From Gardnerella vaginalis (GTDB lineage Bacteria > Actinomycetota > Actinomycetes > Actinomycetales > Bifidobacteriaceae), in assembly GCF_001546455.1 (NCBI RefSeq), contig NZ_KQ956802.1:2712-66711 (forward strand): DNA of 64,000 nucleotides. The letters run 5' to 3'. Position 1 is the first letter of the stretch. Each line of letters begins with the position of its first letter. This document shows, piece by piece, positions 34,925 to 44,846 of the stretch. Both the position numbers and the translations under genes were made by a program. The notes beneath the pieces are model-generated. The model was not told where the DNA came from. It saw nothing but the letters and a program-made list of their open reading frames with translations, and did no database searches.

Positions 34925-37300
34925 ATGGCATCAGTGGATGCATCCGTTCTCAGCGAAGAGGATCTTCGTGCAAAAGCGTGGGATGGATTTACAAGCGGCA
35001 ATTGGGAAAAAGATATTGACGTTCGTGACTTTATCCTAAAGAATTACACCCCATACGAGGGCGACGAGACGTTCTTGGCAAACGCCACCGAAAAAACGAA
35101 GCATATGTGGAAGTACCTCGACGACAACTACTTGGCAGTCGAGCGTGAACGCCGCGTATACGACGTTGAAACCCATATTCCAGCAGGCATTGACGCAATG
35201 CCAGCAGGCTACATTGAAAGCCCAGAAGTAGATAACGTAATCGTTGGTCTTCAAACCGACGAACCTTGCAAGCGCGCTATGATGCCAAACGGCGGTTGGC
35301 GAATGGTTGAGCAGGCCATTAAGGAAGCTGGCAAGGAAGTTGACCCAGAAATCAAGAAGATTTTCACCGTTTATCGCAAGACTCATAACGATGGCGTGTT
35401 TGGTGTTTACACCAAGAATATTAAGATTGCTCGCCACAACAAGATTTTGACTGGTTTGCCAGACGCTTATGGCCGTGGTCGTATTATCGGTGATTATCGT
35501 CGTGTGGCTCTTTACGGCGTTAACATGCTTATTGAGTTCAAGAAGCGCGATAAGGACTCGATTCCATACCGCAACGACTTTACCGAGACCGAGATTGAGC
35601 ATTGGATTCGCTTCCGCGAAGAGCACGATGAGCAAATCAAGGCTTTGAAGCAGCTTATTAACTTGGGTAACGAGTACGGCTTGGATTTGAGCCGCCCAGC
35701 TCAAACTGCTAAGGAAGCTGTTCAGTGGACTTACATGGGCTATCTTGCTTCTGTTAAGAGCCAGGATGGCGCTGCAATGAGCTTCGGCCGTGTTTCCGCA
35801 TTCTTCGATTGCTACTTTGAGCGCGATTTGAAGGCTGGATTAATCAACGAAACCGACGCTCAGGAAATCATTGATGCTTTGGTTATGAAGCTTCGTATTG
35901 TGCGCTTCTTGCGTACTAAGGATTACGACGCAATCTTCTCCGGAGATCCATACTGGGCAACTTGGTCCGATGCAGGCTTCAGCGATGATGGCCGTACCTT
36001 TGTTACTAAGACTTCGTTCCGTTTGCTCAACACTTTGACCCTTGAGCATCTTGGGCCAGGTCCAGAGCCAAACATCACTATTTTCTGGGATCCAAAGCTT
36101 CCAGAAGCCTACAAGCGTTTCTGCGCACGAATCTCTATCGACACTTCTGCAATTCAGTACGAGTCCGATAAAGATATTCGTGAGCACTGGGGCGATGACG
36201 CTGCTATTGCTTGCTGCGTTTCCCCAATGCGTGTTGGTAAGCAAATGCAGTTCTTTGCTGCACGCGTTAACTCCGCAAAGGCTTTGCTCTACGCGATTAA
36301 CGGTGGCCGCGACGAAATGACTGGCATGCAGGTTATTGATAAGGGTGTTATTGACCCAATCAAGCCAGAAGCTGATGGAACTCTTGACTACGAGAAGGTT
36401 AAGGCCAACTACGAGAAGGCTTTGGAATGGCTTTCCGAAACCTACATTGAGGCTTTGAACATCATCCACTACATGCACGATAAGTATGCGTACGAGTCCA
36501 TTGAGATGGCTTTGCACGATAGGGAAGTCTATCGTACACTCGGTTGCGGTATGTCTGGCTTGTCTATTGCTGCAGATTCCTTGGCTGCTCTAAAGTATGC
36601 AAAGGTTTACCCAATCTACAACAAGGATGCTAAGAATACAGAAGGCCACGAGTACGAGTACATCGAAGGCGCAGACGACGACTTAATCGTTGGTTACAAG
36701 ACGGTTGGTGAGTTCCCAATCTACGGTAACGATGACGATCGTGCTGATGACTTGGCAAAGTGGGTTGTAAGCACTGTTATGGGTCAGGTAAAGCGTTTGC
36801 CTGTGTACCGTAATGCTGTTCCAACTCAGTCCATCTTGACTATTACTTCTAACGTTGAGTACGGCAAGAACACTGGTTCCTTCCCATCTGGCCACAAGAA
36901 GGGCACTCCTTACGCTCCAGGTGCAAACCCAGAAAATGGTATGGATTCTCACGGCATGCTTCCATCCATGTTCTCCGTTGGCAAGATTGACTATGACGAT
37001 GCTCTCGATGGTATCTCTTTGACCAACACCATTACTCCAGACGGTTTGGGTAGAGACGAAGACGAGCGCGTTAACAACCTTGTTGGTATTTTGGACGCTG
37101 GCAACGGCCACGGCTTGTACCACGCAAACATCAACGTTTTGCGCAAGGAACAGCTTGAAGACGCTGTTGAGCACCCAGAAAAGTACCCACATCTTACGGT
37201 TCGTGTTTCTGGCTACGCAGTGAACTTTGTAAAGCTCACTAAGGAGCAGCAGCTCGACGTTATTTCTCGTACATTCCACCAGGGTTCAGTTACTGACTGA
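34925..37300 (+). CDS. pflB: Formate C-acetyltransferase (pyruvate formate-lyase)
   Basis: A 791-residue glycyl-radical enzyme turning pyruvate and CoA into acetyl-CoA and formate under anaerobic conditions, an exit of the bifid shunt. The active-site Cys pair is in IACCVSPMR (about 428-429) and the radical Gly in [13 protein letters not shown] (about 763) near the C-terminus. GAAAGGAGT precedes the ATG. Codon use is distinctly more biased than in neighbours, as in highly expressed genes. It is followed by a terminator and then its activase. A Rex-like site lies upstream. Confidence 0.95.
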   Translation: MASVDASVLSEEDLRAKAWDGFTSGNWEKDIDVRDFILKNYTPYEGDETFLANATEKTKHMWKYLDDNYLAVERERRVYDVETHIPAGIDAMPAGYIESPEVDNVIVGLQTDEPCKRAMMPNGGWRMVEQAIKEAGKEVDPEIKKIFTVYRKTHNDGVFGVYTKNIKIARHNKILTGLPDAYGRGRIIGDYRRVALYGVNMLIEFKKRDKDSIPYRNDFTETEIEHWIRFREEHDEQIKALKQLINLGNEYGLDLSRPAQTAKEAVQWTYMGYLASVKSQDGAAMSFGRVSAFFDCYFERDLKAGLINETDAQEIIDALVMKLRIVRFLRTKDYDAIFSGDPYWATWSDAGFSDDGRTFVTKTSFRLLNTLTLEHLGPGPEPNITIFWDPKLPEAYKRFCARISIDTSAIQYESDKDIREHWGDDAAIACCVSPMRVGKQMQFFAARVNSAKALLYAINGGRDEMTGMQVIDKGVIDPIKPEADGTLDYEKVKANYEKALEWLSETYIEALNIIHYMHDKYAYESIEMALHDREVYRTLGCGMSGLSIAADSLAALKYAKVYPIYNKDAKNTEGHEYEYIEGADDDLIVGYKTVGEFPIYGNDDDRADDLAKWVVSTVMGQVKRLPVYRNAVPTQSILTITSNVEYGKNTGSFPSGHKKGTPYAPGANPENGMDSHGMLPSMFSVGKIDYDDALDGISLTNTITPDGLGRDEDERVNNLVGILDAGNGHGLYHANINVLRKEQLEDAVEHPEKYPHLTVRVSGYAVNFVKLTKEQQLDVISRTFHQGSVTD

Positions 37301-37318
37301 TTCTGATTGATTGCGAAT

Positions 37319-37360
37319 GCCGCCGGGAGTGAGAATGGTTTTGCTCCTGGCGGCTTTTAA
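37319..37360 (+). terminator. Rho-independent terminator of pflB
   Basis: A 12-position stem GCCGCCGGGAGT (37319-37330) / GCTCCTGGCGGC (37343-37354) with two G-T pairs, followed by TTTTAAAAT. Confidence 0.88.
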
Positions 37361-37409
37361 AATAAAATAGACTTATAGATATATACCAAAGACGGTTATA
37401 GGAGGGCAT

Positions 37410-38294
37410 ATGATGGCTGAAAACACAGCATTTCGCACTACGACTCAGCACATGTTAAAGGAGTCAAAAGAGTATGCCCGACAAACTTTAATGGGTGGTC
37501 TTTCTGGTTTTGAATCTCCAATTGGATTAGACAGAAAAGATCGCTTAGTTGCTCTTAAAACTGGCGATATTGGGTTTGTGCATTCTTGGGATATTAACAC
37601 TTCTGTTGATGGTCCTGGCACTCGCATGACTGTGTTTATGAGCGGTTGCCCGCTTCGCTGTCAGTATTGCCAGAATCCTGATACTTGGAAAATGCGCGAC
37701 GGAAAGCCAGTCTACTTAGATGCAATGATTAAAAAAGTAGACCGTTATCAAAGTCTTTTTAAGGCAACAGGCGGCGGAATCACATTTTCTGGCGGAGAAT
37801 CTATGATGCAACCAGCTTTTGTATCTAGGGTTTTTCGTGCAGCAAAAGAGATGGGCGTGCATACTTGCTTAGATACTTCGGGCTTTTTGAATCGCAATTA
37901 TACGGACGAAATGATTGACGACATTGATCTTTGCCTTCTTGACGTTAAATCCGGAACTGAAGAAACGTATAAAAAAGTAACTGGTGGCTTGCTTCAGCCA
38001 ACTATTGACTTTGGTCAGCGATTGGCGAAAGCTGGTAAGAAGATTTGGGTGCGTTTTGTGCTCGTTCCAGGTTTGACCGACAGCGAAGAAAATGTTGAAA
38101 AAGTTGCTGAGATTTGCGATTCGTTTGGGGATGCTGTCGAGCATATCGACGTTCTTGGATTCCATCAGCTAGGCCGCCCAAAGTGGCATGAGCTTAGGAT
38201 TCCGTACCCTCTTGAGAATCAAAAAGGACCTTCTAGAGCACTTAAAGAGCGAGTTGTAAACCAGTTTAAAGACCACGGTTTTGTTGTGTACTAG
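37410..38294 (+). CDS. pflA: Pyruvate formate-lyase activating enzyme
   Basis: A radical SAM enzyme that installs the glycyl radical on PflB. The [4Fe-4S] cluster motif CPLRCQYCQ (CxxxCxxC) is at about residue 76, with the SAM-binding GGGITFSGGESM, DTSGFLN and LLDVKS segments following. The length of 294 fits PflA. Start ATGATG at 37410/37413 with GGAGG before it. It has its own leader after the pflB terminator, so it is probably expressed at a lower level. Confidence 0.93.
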   Translation: MMAENTAFRTTTQHMLKESKEYARQTLMGGLSGFESPIGLDRKDRLVALKTGDIGFVHSWDINTSVDGPGTRMTVFMSGCPLRCQYCQNPDTWKMRDGKPVYLDAMIKKVDRYQSLFKATGGGITFSGGESMMQPAFVSRVFRAAKEMGVHTCLDTSGFLNRNYTDEMIDDIDLCLLDVKSGTEETYKKVTGGLLQPTIDFGQRLAKAGKKIWVRFVLVPGLTDSEENVEKVAEICDSFGDAVEHIDVLGFHQLGRPKWHELRIPYPLENQKGPSRALKERVVNQFKDHGFVVY

Positions 38295-38357
38295 ACTGAA
38301 CCTCGATGCGTTTTAGGCAATTTTTGCGTATTGTATTGTTTTTTTTTTTAAAGGATT

Positions 38358-38373
38358 TTGTATAATTATACAA
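38358..38373. promoter_or_regulatory. 16-bp perfect palindrome over a -10 box
   Basis: TTGTATAATTATACAA reads the same on both strands and contains TATAAT on each. It lies about 28 bp before the small membrane-protein gene. It could be an operator overlapping its promoter; the T-rich stretch upstream gives only a poor -35 box. Confidence 0.45.
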
Positions 38374-38400
38374 ATAACCTTTTTAGAGAAAGGATACGCA

Positions 38401-38757
38401 ATGAAGCGCAGAATAGGTTGTTGGATTGCATTAGCTTTTACATTAGCGTTAGCTATTTTTGTGCGGTGTAACGATCAGTTTGGTTTTGCTACAGCGCTTA
38501 CTATTTTCGTTATTTTGCCAATAATTTTGTTGCCAATAAACATTGTTGCATCGTTTGATGAGAAACTTCTTATTGAAGTGCCAATAATATCTATTGCGAT
38601 AACTTTTGTTATAGAACTTGTTACTTTTTCAATATCCAAGTTCTCGGATTTAGGTTTACATGCTGGCTACGTTATCCCAACAGTTTTAGTTTCGGCAGTT
38701 GCATTTACTCTTACTAGATTCCTTAAAACTAGGCTTGTTAAGCGCATAACTCAATAA
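38401..38757 (+). CDS. Small four-helix membrane protein, unknown
   Basis: A 118-residue protein with about four hydrophobic segments (GCWIALAFTLALAIFV, ALTIFVILPIILLPIN, IISIAITFVIELVTF, VIPTVLVSAVAFTL) and a basic C-terminus (RFLKTRLVKRITQ), suggesting the tail is inside the cell. GAAAGGAT lies 5 nt before the ATG. No family recognised. It stands alone, flanked by a palindromic promoter region and a large hairpin. Confidence 0.6.
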   Translation: MKRRIGCWIALAFTLALAIFVRCNDQFGFATALTIFVILPIILLPINIVASFDEKLLIEVPIISIAITFVIELVTFSISKFSDLGLHAGYVIPTVLVSAVAFTLTRFLKTRLVKRITQ

Positions 38758-38845
38758 GAATCAAACAATAAAACAGATTGATTATTTAAATGATTATTTA
38801 ATTTATTACTTATTTTTGATTAGTCGTAGTTGTGTGCGAAAGTTG

Positions 38846-38884
38846 AAGCCGTGTTACAAGATGCATAATCTTTTAACACGGCTT
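38846..38884. terminator. Long hairpin between the small membrane protein and rnd
   Basis: Stem AAGCCGTGTTA (38846-38856) / TAACACGGCTT (38874-38884), with a nested AAGAT/ATCTT inside the loop. No T run follows; terminator or regulatory stem. Confidence 0.55.
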
Positions 38885-38999
38885 AAATATATCTTGCGCA
38901 ATATTCTATAGAATGTTTTACAGATATTTTGCAAAAAATTGCAAAGTAAGATGCAAAAAGCGTAAGAATTTGGCTAAAGCGTACAATCGGGAGGCGTTC

Positions 39000-40346
39000 T
39001 TGAATAAGGAACCAAAGCTTTTAAAAGAGCCTAGAGAAGGAGTTCCAGAAGTCATTGATACGCTTGAAGCATATAAAGAATATTGTAATTTATTAGCAGC
39101 AGGGTCGGGGCCTTTGGCTGCAGACGCAGAGCGCGCATCTGGTTTTAGGTATGGTCACGAAGATTGGCTGATTCAGTTTAAACGCAAAGGTGCAGGAATT
39201 GGATTGCTGGACCCAATAGCGCTAGGAAAACTTGGCGTTGATTGGCATGAATTTAATGAGGCAGTAGGGGATGCGCCTTGGATTATTCACGATTCTATGC
39301 AAGATTTGCCAGGATTTTTCGATATTGGTTTGCGCCCACGTGCTTTATTCGACACAGAAATCGCAGCTAAATTACTTGGCAGAAAGCGCTTTGGCTTAAG
39401 CTCTGTAACTGAATATTATTTGGGGTTGACTCTTGCAAAAGAACATTCTGCAGCGGATTGGTCTTATCGCCCACTTCCTAGAGATTGGCGAAATTACGCG
39501 GCTTTAGACGTTGAATTGCTAATCGAATTAGAAGAAGTAATGAGCAGCGAGCTAAAAAAGCAAGGCAAGCTTTTATGGGCAAATCAAGAGTTTGCACACT
39601 TATTAAGTAAAGGTGCGCAAAAGAAGGCTCCTCACCCAAATCCTTGGCTTAGAATATCTCATATAAGCGTTCTTATGCACGATAAAATCGGTTTAATGAT
39701 TGCAAAAGAGCTTTGGCAAAAACGAGATGAGCTTGCTCGTCAATACGATATTGCGCCAACTTTATTGCTTTCGGATTCTGCGATTATTGAAGCAGGCAAG
39801 CGAAAACCAAGTAATTCTAGGGAGTTTCGCTCTATTCGCATTCTTAACGAACGCGTTAGAATTCACACGGGCGGCGAACAAGACAAGATGTTTGAACGTT
39901 ATGCTCCGATTCAGCGCAAAATCAAATCAAATGTGTGGAAAGTTGTTATAGAAGACGCTATTAGTCGCGCTAAAAGCGGGGAAGTTGCTATTGTTTCTAA
40001 GATTGATGATTCAAGTAGTAAATATGGCAATTACAACGATTCTGGCGATACTGGCGATTTTGGCGACGCACAAGAATCGCAAGCAGCTCCACGATCTATG
40101 AAGTATTGGCGTGAGCATCATCCCAAAAGATATGAGCTCTTACAAAATGTAAAACAGTCTTTAATTAAGATTGCAGAAGATACACATACGCCTACGGAAA
40201 TCATTATTAAACCGCAAATTATTCGCAATCTTTGTTGGCAAGACAATATTGAGCATATTGACGTTAAGGAGTTTCTTGTAGAGCAGGGAGCAAGAACGTG
40301 GCAAAGCGATTTAATTGCTGAGTCCGTAACTCGCGCTATTATGTAA
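39000..40346 (+). CDS. rnd: Ribonuclease D
   Basis: A 448-residue 3'-5' exoribonuclease acting on tRNA precursors and other structured RNA. DEDDy exonuclease motifs: ExoI AADAERASGFRYG, ExoII HDSMQDLPGF and ExoIII YAALDVELLIEL. A HRDC domain follows (KIGLMIAKELWQKRDELARQ) and a second HRDC-like region at the end. TTG 39000 is chosen because CGGGAGG lies 5 nt upstream and residues before it show no homology pattern. Just 51 bp separate it from tig. Confidence 0.87.
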   Translation: MNKEPKLLKEPREGVPEVIDTLEAYKEYCNLLAAGSGPLAADAERASGFRYGHEDWLIQFKRKGAGIGLLDPIALGKLGVDWHEFNEAVGDAPWIIHDSMQDLPGFFDIGLRPRALFDTEIAAKLLGRKRFGLSSVTEYYLGLTLAKEHSAADWSYRPLPRDWRNYAALDVELLIELEEVMSSELKKQGKLLWANQEFAHLLSKGAQKKAPHPNPWLRISHISVLMHDKIGLMIAKELWQKRDELARQYDIAPTLLLSDSAIIEAGKRKPSNSREFRSIRILNERVRIHTGGEQDKMFERYAPIQRKIKSNVWKVVIEDAISRAKSGEVAIVSKIDDSSSKYGNYNDSGDTGDFGDAQESQAAPRSMKYWREHHPKRYELLQNVKQSLIKIAEDTHTPTEIIIKPQIIRNLCWQDNIEHIDVKEFLVEQGARTWQSDLIAESVTRAIM

Positions 40347-40397
40347 CGGTTGTGCCATATGGCAGAAGCTAGAAAACGTAATTTCAGGAGCGCAAGC

Positions 40398-41756
40398 GTG
40401 AAAATCAGCGTCAGGAATCTTGAGCCAACTAAGGTTAAGCTCACCATTACCGCAGATCTCGAAGATTTTGAGCCATTTTTGGATGAGGCTCGTAAAGAGA
40501 TTGCAAAGCAAATCAACGTGCCAGGTTTCCGTAAGGGACACGTACCAGGCAAGATTGTAGAACAGCGAGTTGGCTTCGGAGCTGTTGCCGGTGAAGCTGT
40601 AAATTCTGCTGTTCCAGAGCTTTATTCTAAGGCTTTGGAAGAAAAGAAGATTCGCCCAATGGATCAGCCAGAATTTGATGTTCAGGAAGTTCCAGAATCT
40701 GCTAAAGACGAAGTTAAGCTTAAGTTTGTCGCAACTGTTGAGCGTCGCCCAGAGTTTAAGCTTAACAAGTTCAAGGGTGTAGAAATCGAAGTAGAGAAGC
40801 CAGAAGTTAAAGACAGCGATGTTAAGGCTCGTCTTGAGGCTTTGCGCGCACGTTTTGGCACTCTTGTTGGTGTTGATCGCCCAGCTAAGAAGGGTGATTT
40901 TGCAAACATCGATTTGGAAGCTAAGATTAACGACGAAGTTGCCGATTCGCAAAATGGCGTAAGCTACGAGCTTGGCTCCAACACTATGCTTGATGGTTTG
41001 GATGAGGCTTTGGAAGGTCTTTCCGCTGGAGAAGAAACCACTTTTGAAGGCACTCTCGAAGCTGGAAAGAACCAGGGCAAGAAGGCTCAGGTTAAGGTAA
41101 AGGTTAACTCCGTTAAGGCTCAGGAATTGCCAAAGCTTGACGATGAGTTTGCTAAGGAAGCATCTGAGTTCGACACTCTAAAGGAGCTTAAGGAAGACGT
41201 TCGTAAGTCTTTGGAGCAGGCAAATGAAGGCCGTCAGGCAACTCTTGCTCGCGATGCTTTTATTGCTAAGATTCAAGAAGAAGTTGAAATTCCTGTGCCA
41301 AAGGGTGTTAAAGATAAGGCTGTTGCTGAGCACCTTAAGGGCATGACTCCAGACCCAGAAAAGGCCACTAAGAAGCAAAAGGAAGAGGCTGAAAAGGCTG
41401 CAGAAAAGGAGCTTCGTGACCAAATGGTTCTCGACGCTTTGGCAGAAAGCCTCGATGTTTCTGTTTCTCAAGCAGACGTTACCAACTTCTTGGTTTCCGT
41501 TGCTCAGCAGTACGGCATGGATCCAAGCCAGTTTATTAACGCTATTGTTCGCAATGGTCAGCTTGGTTCTGCTGTTCAAGAAGTTGCTCGCTCTAAGGGC
41601 TTGCTTGCTGGCATGCGTGCTGTAAAGTTCGTTGCTGGCGGAGAAGCTCTTGATTTGAGTGCTTTCTTGTCGGAAGATGAAGAGCCAGAAGATGAAAGCG
41701 TTAAGGCTGCTTCTGCTGCTGCAGCTGTTGCCGATGAGCTTTCTGCTGAAAAGTAG
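40398..41756 (+). CDS. tig: Trigger factor
   Basis: A ribosome-bound chaperone with peptidyl-prolyl isomerase activity. The ribosome-docking loop is in INVPGFRKGHVPGKIVEQRV (about 37-56). The FKBP domain lies at about 150-240 (GDFANIDLEAKI) and the helical substrate-binding arms follow, ending in an acidic tail. The GTG start at 40398 is preceded by CAGGAG; upstream in-frame ATGs lack a ribosome site. A 15-bp tandem duplication and a terminator follow the stop. Confidence 0.93.
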   Translation: MKISVRNLEPTKVKLTITADLEDFEPFLDEARKEIAKQINVPGFRKGHVPGKIVEQRVGFGAVAGEAVNSAVPELYSKALEEKKIRPMDQPEFDVQEVPESAKDEVKLKFVATVERRPEFKLNKFKGVEIEVEKPEVKDSDVKARLEALRARFGTLVGVDRPAKKGDFANIDLEAKINDEVADSQNGVSYELGSNTMLDGLDEALEGLSAGEETTFEGTLEAGKNQGKKAQVKVKVNSVKAQELPKLDDEFAKEASEFDTLKELKEDVRKSLEQANEGRQATLARDAFIAKIQEEVEIPVPKGVKDKAVAEHLKGMTPDPEKATKKQKEEAEKAAEKELRDQMVLDALAESLDVSVSQADVTNFLVSVAQQYGMDPSQFINAIVRNGQLGSAVQEVARSKGLLAGMRAVKFVAGGEALDLSAFLSEDEEPEDESVKAASAAAAVADELSAEK

Positions 41757-41757
41757 T

Positions 41758-41830
41758 TAGAGTCTTCTAAATTAGAATCTTCTAATAATCTTGTTATTTA
41801 AGACCTGGCGGAATTTTTTCTGCCGGGTCT
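41758..41830 (+). terminator. 15-bp tandem repeat and terminator of tig
   Basis: TAGAGTCTTCTAAAT and TAGAATCTTCTAATA lie in tandem (41758-41787). The hairpin AGACCTGGC (41801-41809) / GCCGGGTCT (41822-41830) has a T-rich loop and a weak T tail. Confidence 0.7.
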
Positions 41831-41856
41831 TACTTATATAAGAATTGCGAGACGTT

Positions 41857-43350
41857 ATGGATGATAGTAGTGCTAAAACTAAGCATGAATCTTGTTGCAG
41901 ATTTGGCAAATTCGGCAAATCTTGCAAATTATTTAGTTTTGCAATTCTAGTAGCGCGTTTTGTTACGTCTTCTGTTGCTCTTGGCGTTCTTGTTGGCTTA
42001 GGAGCAACAGTTCTTACGCTTATTTTTTACGCTGTACAATACCTTGCTTTTGGCTCAATTGAATCTGCTAAAAATACTGTATTTTTAGGGCTTCCTTGGT
42101 ATCGATACGTGCTACCTGGCACAATTGCTATGACTATTGCTGCAATATCTTGGTATTTTTTGCGAAAGAAGGAGAATCCTCCTCGAATCGTTACTATTCC
42201 ACAAGCCGTTAGTGGCAGTAGAATGCCAATTTTTTCTACTATTGCACATGTTTTATTGCAAATCGGCATTGTTGGTTCTGGAATTTCAATCGGCAGGGAA
42301 GTAGCTCCGCGAGAATTAGCTGCAATGCTTGCTCAACGCTACAGCAGTATTTTTAATGTGTCTGCTAAAACTCAGCGCATACTTGTTGCCTCTGCTGCAG
42401 GTGCTGGCTTGGCTGCAGTGTACCACGCGCCTTTAGCTGGCACCGTGCTTTCTTTAGGTTTGCTTAGTAAAACTCAAGGTTTTGGTTTTTATGCGTGGCT
42501 AAATCGCGAAAATGGCTCTGTAATAGTTAATGCGCTTAAAAATATTGCGCGCTCGGAGCGTTTGCATTGCTTGCCTTTTGCTCTTGTTATGAATTATGTT
42601 GCTGCGTTTGTTGTTGAATTTTTATTGCATCATTCTAGATACTACAATATTTCGCAATTTTCTTGCGTGATTTCTTGGCAAATCTGCGTTTTTGCTGTTG
42701 TTGTTGGTGCCGTGTGCGGCTTAGTTGGTTACGTTTTTCGCTTGGGAATTATTTGGTGTAGAACTCATGCTTTGCGTGGCATACAAATGCTGTGTTTTAT
42801 GCCTGTAGCTGGCTTAGTTATTGGTGTTTCAGCTTGTTGGTTTCCGCATATTTTGGGAAACGGTAGGTCGCTTTCTCAACTTGCCTTTTCTGTAGCTAGC
42901 TTTCCGTATTTGGCAGAAAACTCGCATATTGTGACTATTTTGTTGCTTCTTGCAGTAATAAAAATGCTTATGACTGTGCTGGTTTTACGTTACGGTGCCT
43001 CTGGAGGAGTGTTGCAACCGAGTATTTCAACTGGTGCTTGCTTTGGTGTGATTTTATACTCTATTTTTTCAACGTCTGGTTTTTTGCAAGTTTTTGACAT
43101 TTCGCAAGTTTCTGCAATTTCTGTATCTATTATTGGCGCTGCTTCTTTACTTGCGTCTTCTAGAAAAGCTCCGATTATGGCGTGGCTTTTAGTTGCGGAA
43201 TTAGTAAACGCACCGTTTGCGTTACTTTGTCTTATGCTATTGGCGGTGATTGTGTCTAATTGCGTGTCTAATTGCGTGTCTAGTTGTGTGTCTAATTTCG
43301 TTGAGCGTTTTACTTTGCATTCTTGTTCTGCGGTCACGCGCACACGATAG
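41857..43350 (+). CDS. CLC-family chloride channel/antiporter
   Basis: A roughly 497-residue CLC protein with about 11 hydrophobic segments. The ion-pathway motifs are recognisable but altered: GSGISIGREVAPRELAAML (GREVAP in place of GREGP, the gating Glu kept), GLAAVYHAPLAGTVLSL (in place of GxFxAPLAG), and YGASGGVLQPSISTGACFG (in place of GGxFxP). It likely carries chloride or a similar anion, possibly with protons. Near the C-terminus a 12-bp unit is repeated four times (43252-43299), giving NCVSNCVSSCVSNFV. The start may be ATG 41857 or the TTG 12 nt upstream. Confidence 0.8.
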   Translation: MDDSSAKTKHESCCRFGKFGKSCKLFSFAILVARFVTSSVALGVLVGLGATVLTLIFYAVQYLAFGSIESAKNTVFLGLPWYRYVLPGTIAMTIAAISWYFLRKKENPPRIVTIPQAVSGSRMPIFSTIAHVLLQIGIVGSGISIGREVAPRELAAMLAQRYSSIFNVSAKTQRILVASAAGAGLAAVYHAPLAGTVLSLGLLSKTQGFGFYAWLNRENGSVIVNALKNIARSERLHCLPFALVMNYVAAFVVEFLLHHSRYYNISQFSCVISWQICVFAVVVGAVCGLVGYVFRLGIIWCRTHALRGIQMLCFMPVAGLVIGVSACWFPHILGNGRSLSQLAFSVASFPYLAENSHIVTILLLLAVIKMLMTVLVLRYGASGGVLQPSISTGACFGVILYSIFSTSGFLQVFDISQVSAISVSIIGAASLLASSRKAPIMAWLLVAELVNAPFALLCLMLLAVIVSNCVSNCVSSCVSNFVERFTLHSCSAVTRTR

Positions 43351-43384
43351 TCTAGATATATTCAAATATTTGTAAGGAGATAAG

Positions 43385-43996
43385 GTGACTGAGCTGTTTA
43401 CGGCTTCTCCCGTTATGCAAGAAGGGGAGCCACAAAATCCAACGGATTCGATTTTTAATCAACTCTTAAAGGATCGTATTATTTGGCTTGGCTCTGAAGT
43501 CAAGGATGAAAATGCCAATATTATTTGCGCTCAGATGCTTATGCTAGCTGCGCAAGACCCTAAGAAAGATATTTGGCTTTATATTAATTCGCCAGGTGGT
43601 TCTATTACCGCTGGAATGGCCATTTACGACACTATGCAGCTTATTGAGCCAGATGTGGCTACGATTGCTGTTGGCATGGCCGCTTCTATGGGTCAGTTCT
43701 TGCTGAGTTCTGGTACCCCTGGTAAGCGTTTTATTACGTCTCACGCTCGCGTGCTAATGCATCAGCCTTCTGGCGGAGTTGGTGGCACTGCTACCGATGT
43801 GCGTATTAATGCCGAACTTATTATGGACATGAAGAAAACTCTCGCTGAACTCACGGCTCAGCAGACTGGTCATACTGTTGAAGAGATTTACAGAGACAAC
43901 GAGTACGATCATTGGTTTACCGCTCAGCAGGCTTTGGAGTATGGCTTTGTAGATAAGATTGTTACCACTCCAGCTTCTATGCGTGGGGAGGAGTGA
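43385..43996 (+). CDS. clpP1: ATP-dependent Clp protease proteolytic subunit 1
   Basis: A 203-residue serine protease subunit of the Clp barrel. The catalytic Ser is in [11 protein letters not shown] (about 100), His in [11 protein letters not shown] and Asp in [12 protein letters not shown] start with AAGGAGATAAG upstream. Actinobacteria carry two ClpP types that form a mixed 14-mer fed by ClpX/ClpC; the second gene follows after 5 bp. Numbering 1/2 is by gene order. Confidence 0.93.
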   Translation: MTELFTASPVMQEGEPQNPTDSIFNQLLKDRIIWLGSEVKDENANIICAQMLMLAAQDPKKDIWLYINSPGGSITAGMAIYDTMQLIEPDVATIAVGMAASMGQFLLSSGTPGKRFITSHARVLMHQPSGGVGGTATDVRINAELIMDMKKTLAELTAQQTGHTVEEIYRDNEYDHWFTAQQALEYGFVDKIVTTPASMRGEE

Positions 43997-44001
43997 TTTT
44001 A

Positions 44002-44670
44002 ATGGCAAGTGAAGAAGCAAAGTTTGTTGCTCGCGCTAAGCGTTTGGGTGGATTTGGTCAGACCAGTGGTGTGTTTACGAATCGTTATGTTTTGCCACAA
44101 TTTGGTGAGCAAACGCCATACGGTATGAAAACTCAAGATCCATACACTAAGCTTTTTGAAGACCGCATTATTTTTATGGGTGTTCAGGTAGATGACACTT
44201 CTGCGGACGACATTATGGCTCAGCTTTTGGTTCTAGAAAGCATGGACCCAAACAGAGATGTAATGATGTACATTAACTCTCCTGGCGGCTCTATGACGGC
44301 TATGACGGCCATTTACGATACCATGCAATACATTAAGCCAGATGTTCAAACGGTGTGCTTGGGTCAAGCTGCTTCGGCTGCTGCGATTTTACTTGCTGCT
44401 GGTGCTGCTGGTAAGCGCATGATTTTGCCAAATGCTCGTGTGCTTATTCATCAGCCTGCAATGGGTCAGGATTTTGGCAAGGCCACAGAGATAGAGCTTC
44501 AAGCTAAGGAAATGCTGCGTTTGCGCGAATGGTTAGAGGCCACTCTTGCAAAGCACACTGGCCAAAGTGTTGAGCGCATTCGTAAAGATATTGAGGTAGA
44601 CACTATTCTTACTGCTCCTCAAGCTAAAGAATACGGAATGGTAGACGAGGTTCTTGAGCATAGAGCTTAA
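44002..44670 (+). CDS. clpP2: ATP-dependent Clp protease proteolytic subunit 2
   Basis: A 222-residue second ClpP. The catalytic Ser is in LGQAASAAAILLA, His in ARVLIHQPAMG and the Asp region in RIRKDIEVDTIL. An N-terminal extension (about residues 1-40) precedes the protease core. ATG 44002 with GGGGAGG upstream. Co-transcribed with clpP1. A 15-bp tandem repeat and a terminator follow. Confidence 0.93.
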   Translation: MASEEAKFVARAKRLGGFGQTSGVFTNRYVLPQFGEQTPYGMKTQDPYTKLFEDRIIFMGVQVDDTSADDIMAQLLVLESMDPNRDVMMYINSPGGSMTAMTAIYDTMQYIKPDVQTVCLGQAASAAAILLAAGAAGKRMILPNARVLIHQPAMGQDFGKATEIELQAKEMLRLREWLEATLAKHTGQSVERIRKDIEVDTILTAPQAKEYGMVDEVLEHRA

Positions 44671-44697
44671 GTAGTTTTTGCTTTTTGCTGTAGACTT

Positions 44698-44775
44698 TAG
44701 ATTCTTATGTTTTAGCTTCTTATGTTTTAGATTCAAACCCTGGCGCTGGCGACACGCCAGGGTTTGTGTTTTTGT
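44698..44775 (+). terminator. 15-bp tandem repeat and terminator of clpP1P2
   Basis: TAGATTCTTATGTTT, TAGCTTCTTATGTTT and a partial third unit (44698-44734) lead into the 11-bp perfect stem AAACCCTGGCG (44735-44745) / CGCCAGGGTTT (44755-44765) and a GTGTTTTTG tail. Confidence 0.85.
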
Positions 44776-44846
44776 AAAGATGGTTGTATATTAGTCAAGT
44801 TGCCAAAAACAACGGAAAGTTAAAGTTCCAAGTTTTTGGAGAACAT

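Noticed and set aside
35036-37279. Three long antisense open frames inside pflB (35036-35704, 35840-36517, 36683-37279)
   Set aside because: Strong codon bias of pflB removes stops from the opposite frame; the products have no domains and no ribosome sites, and pflB is certain.
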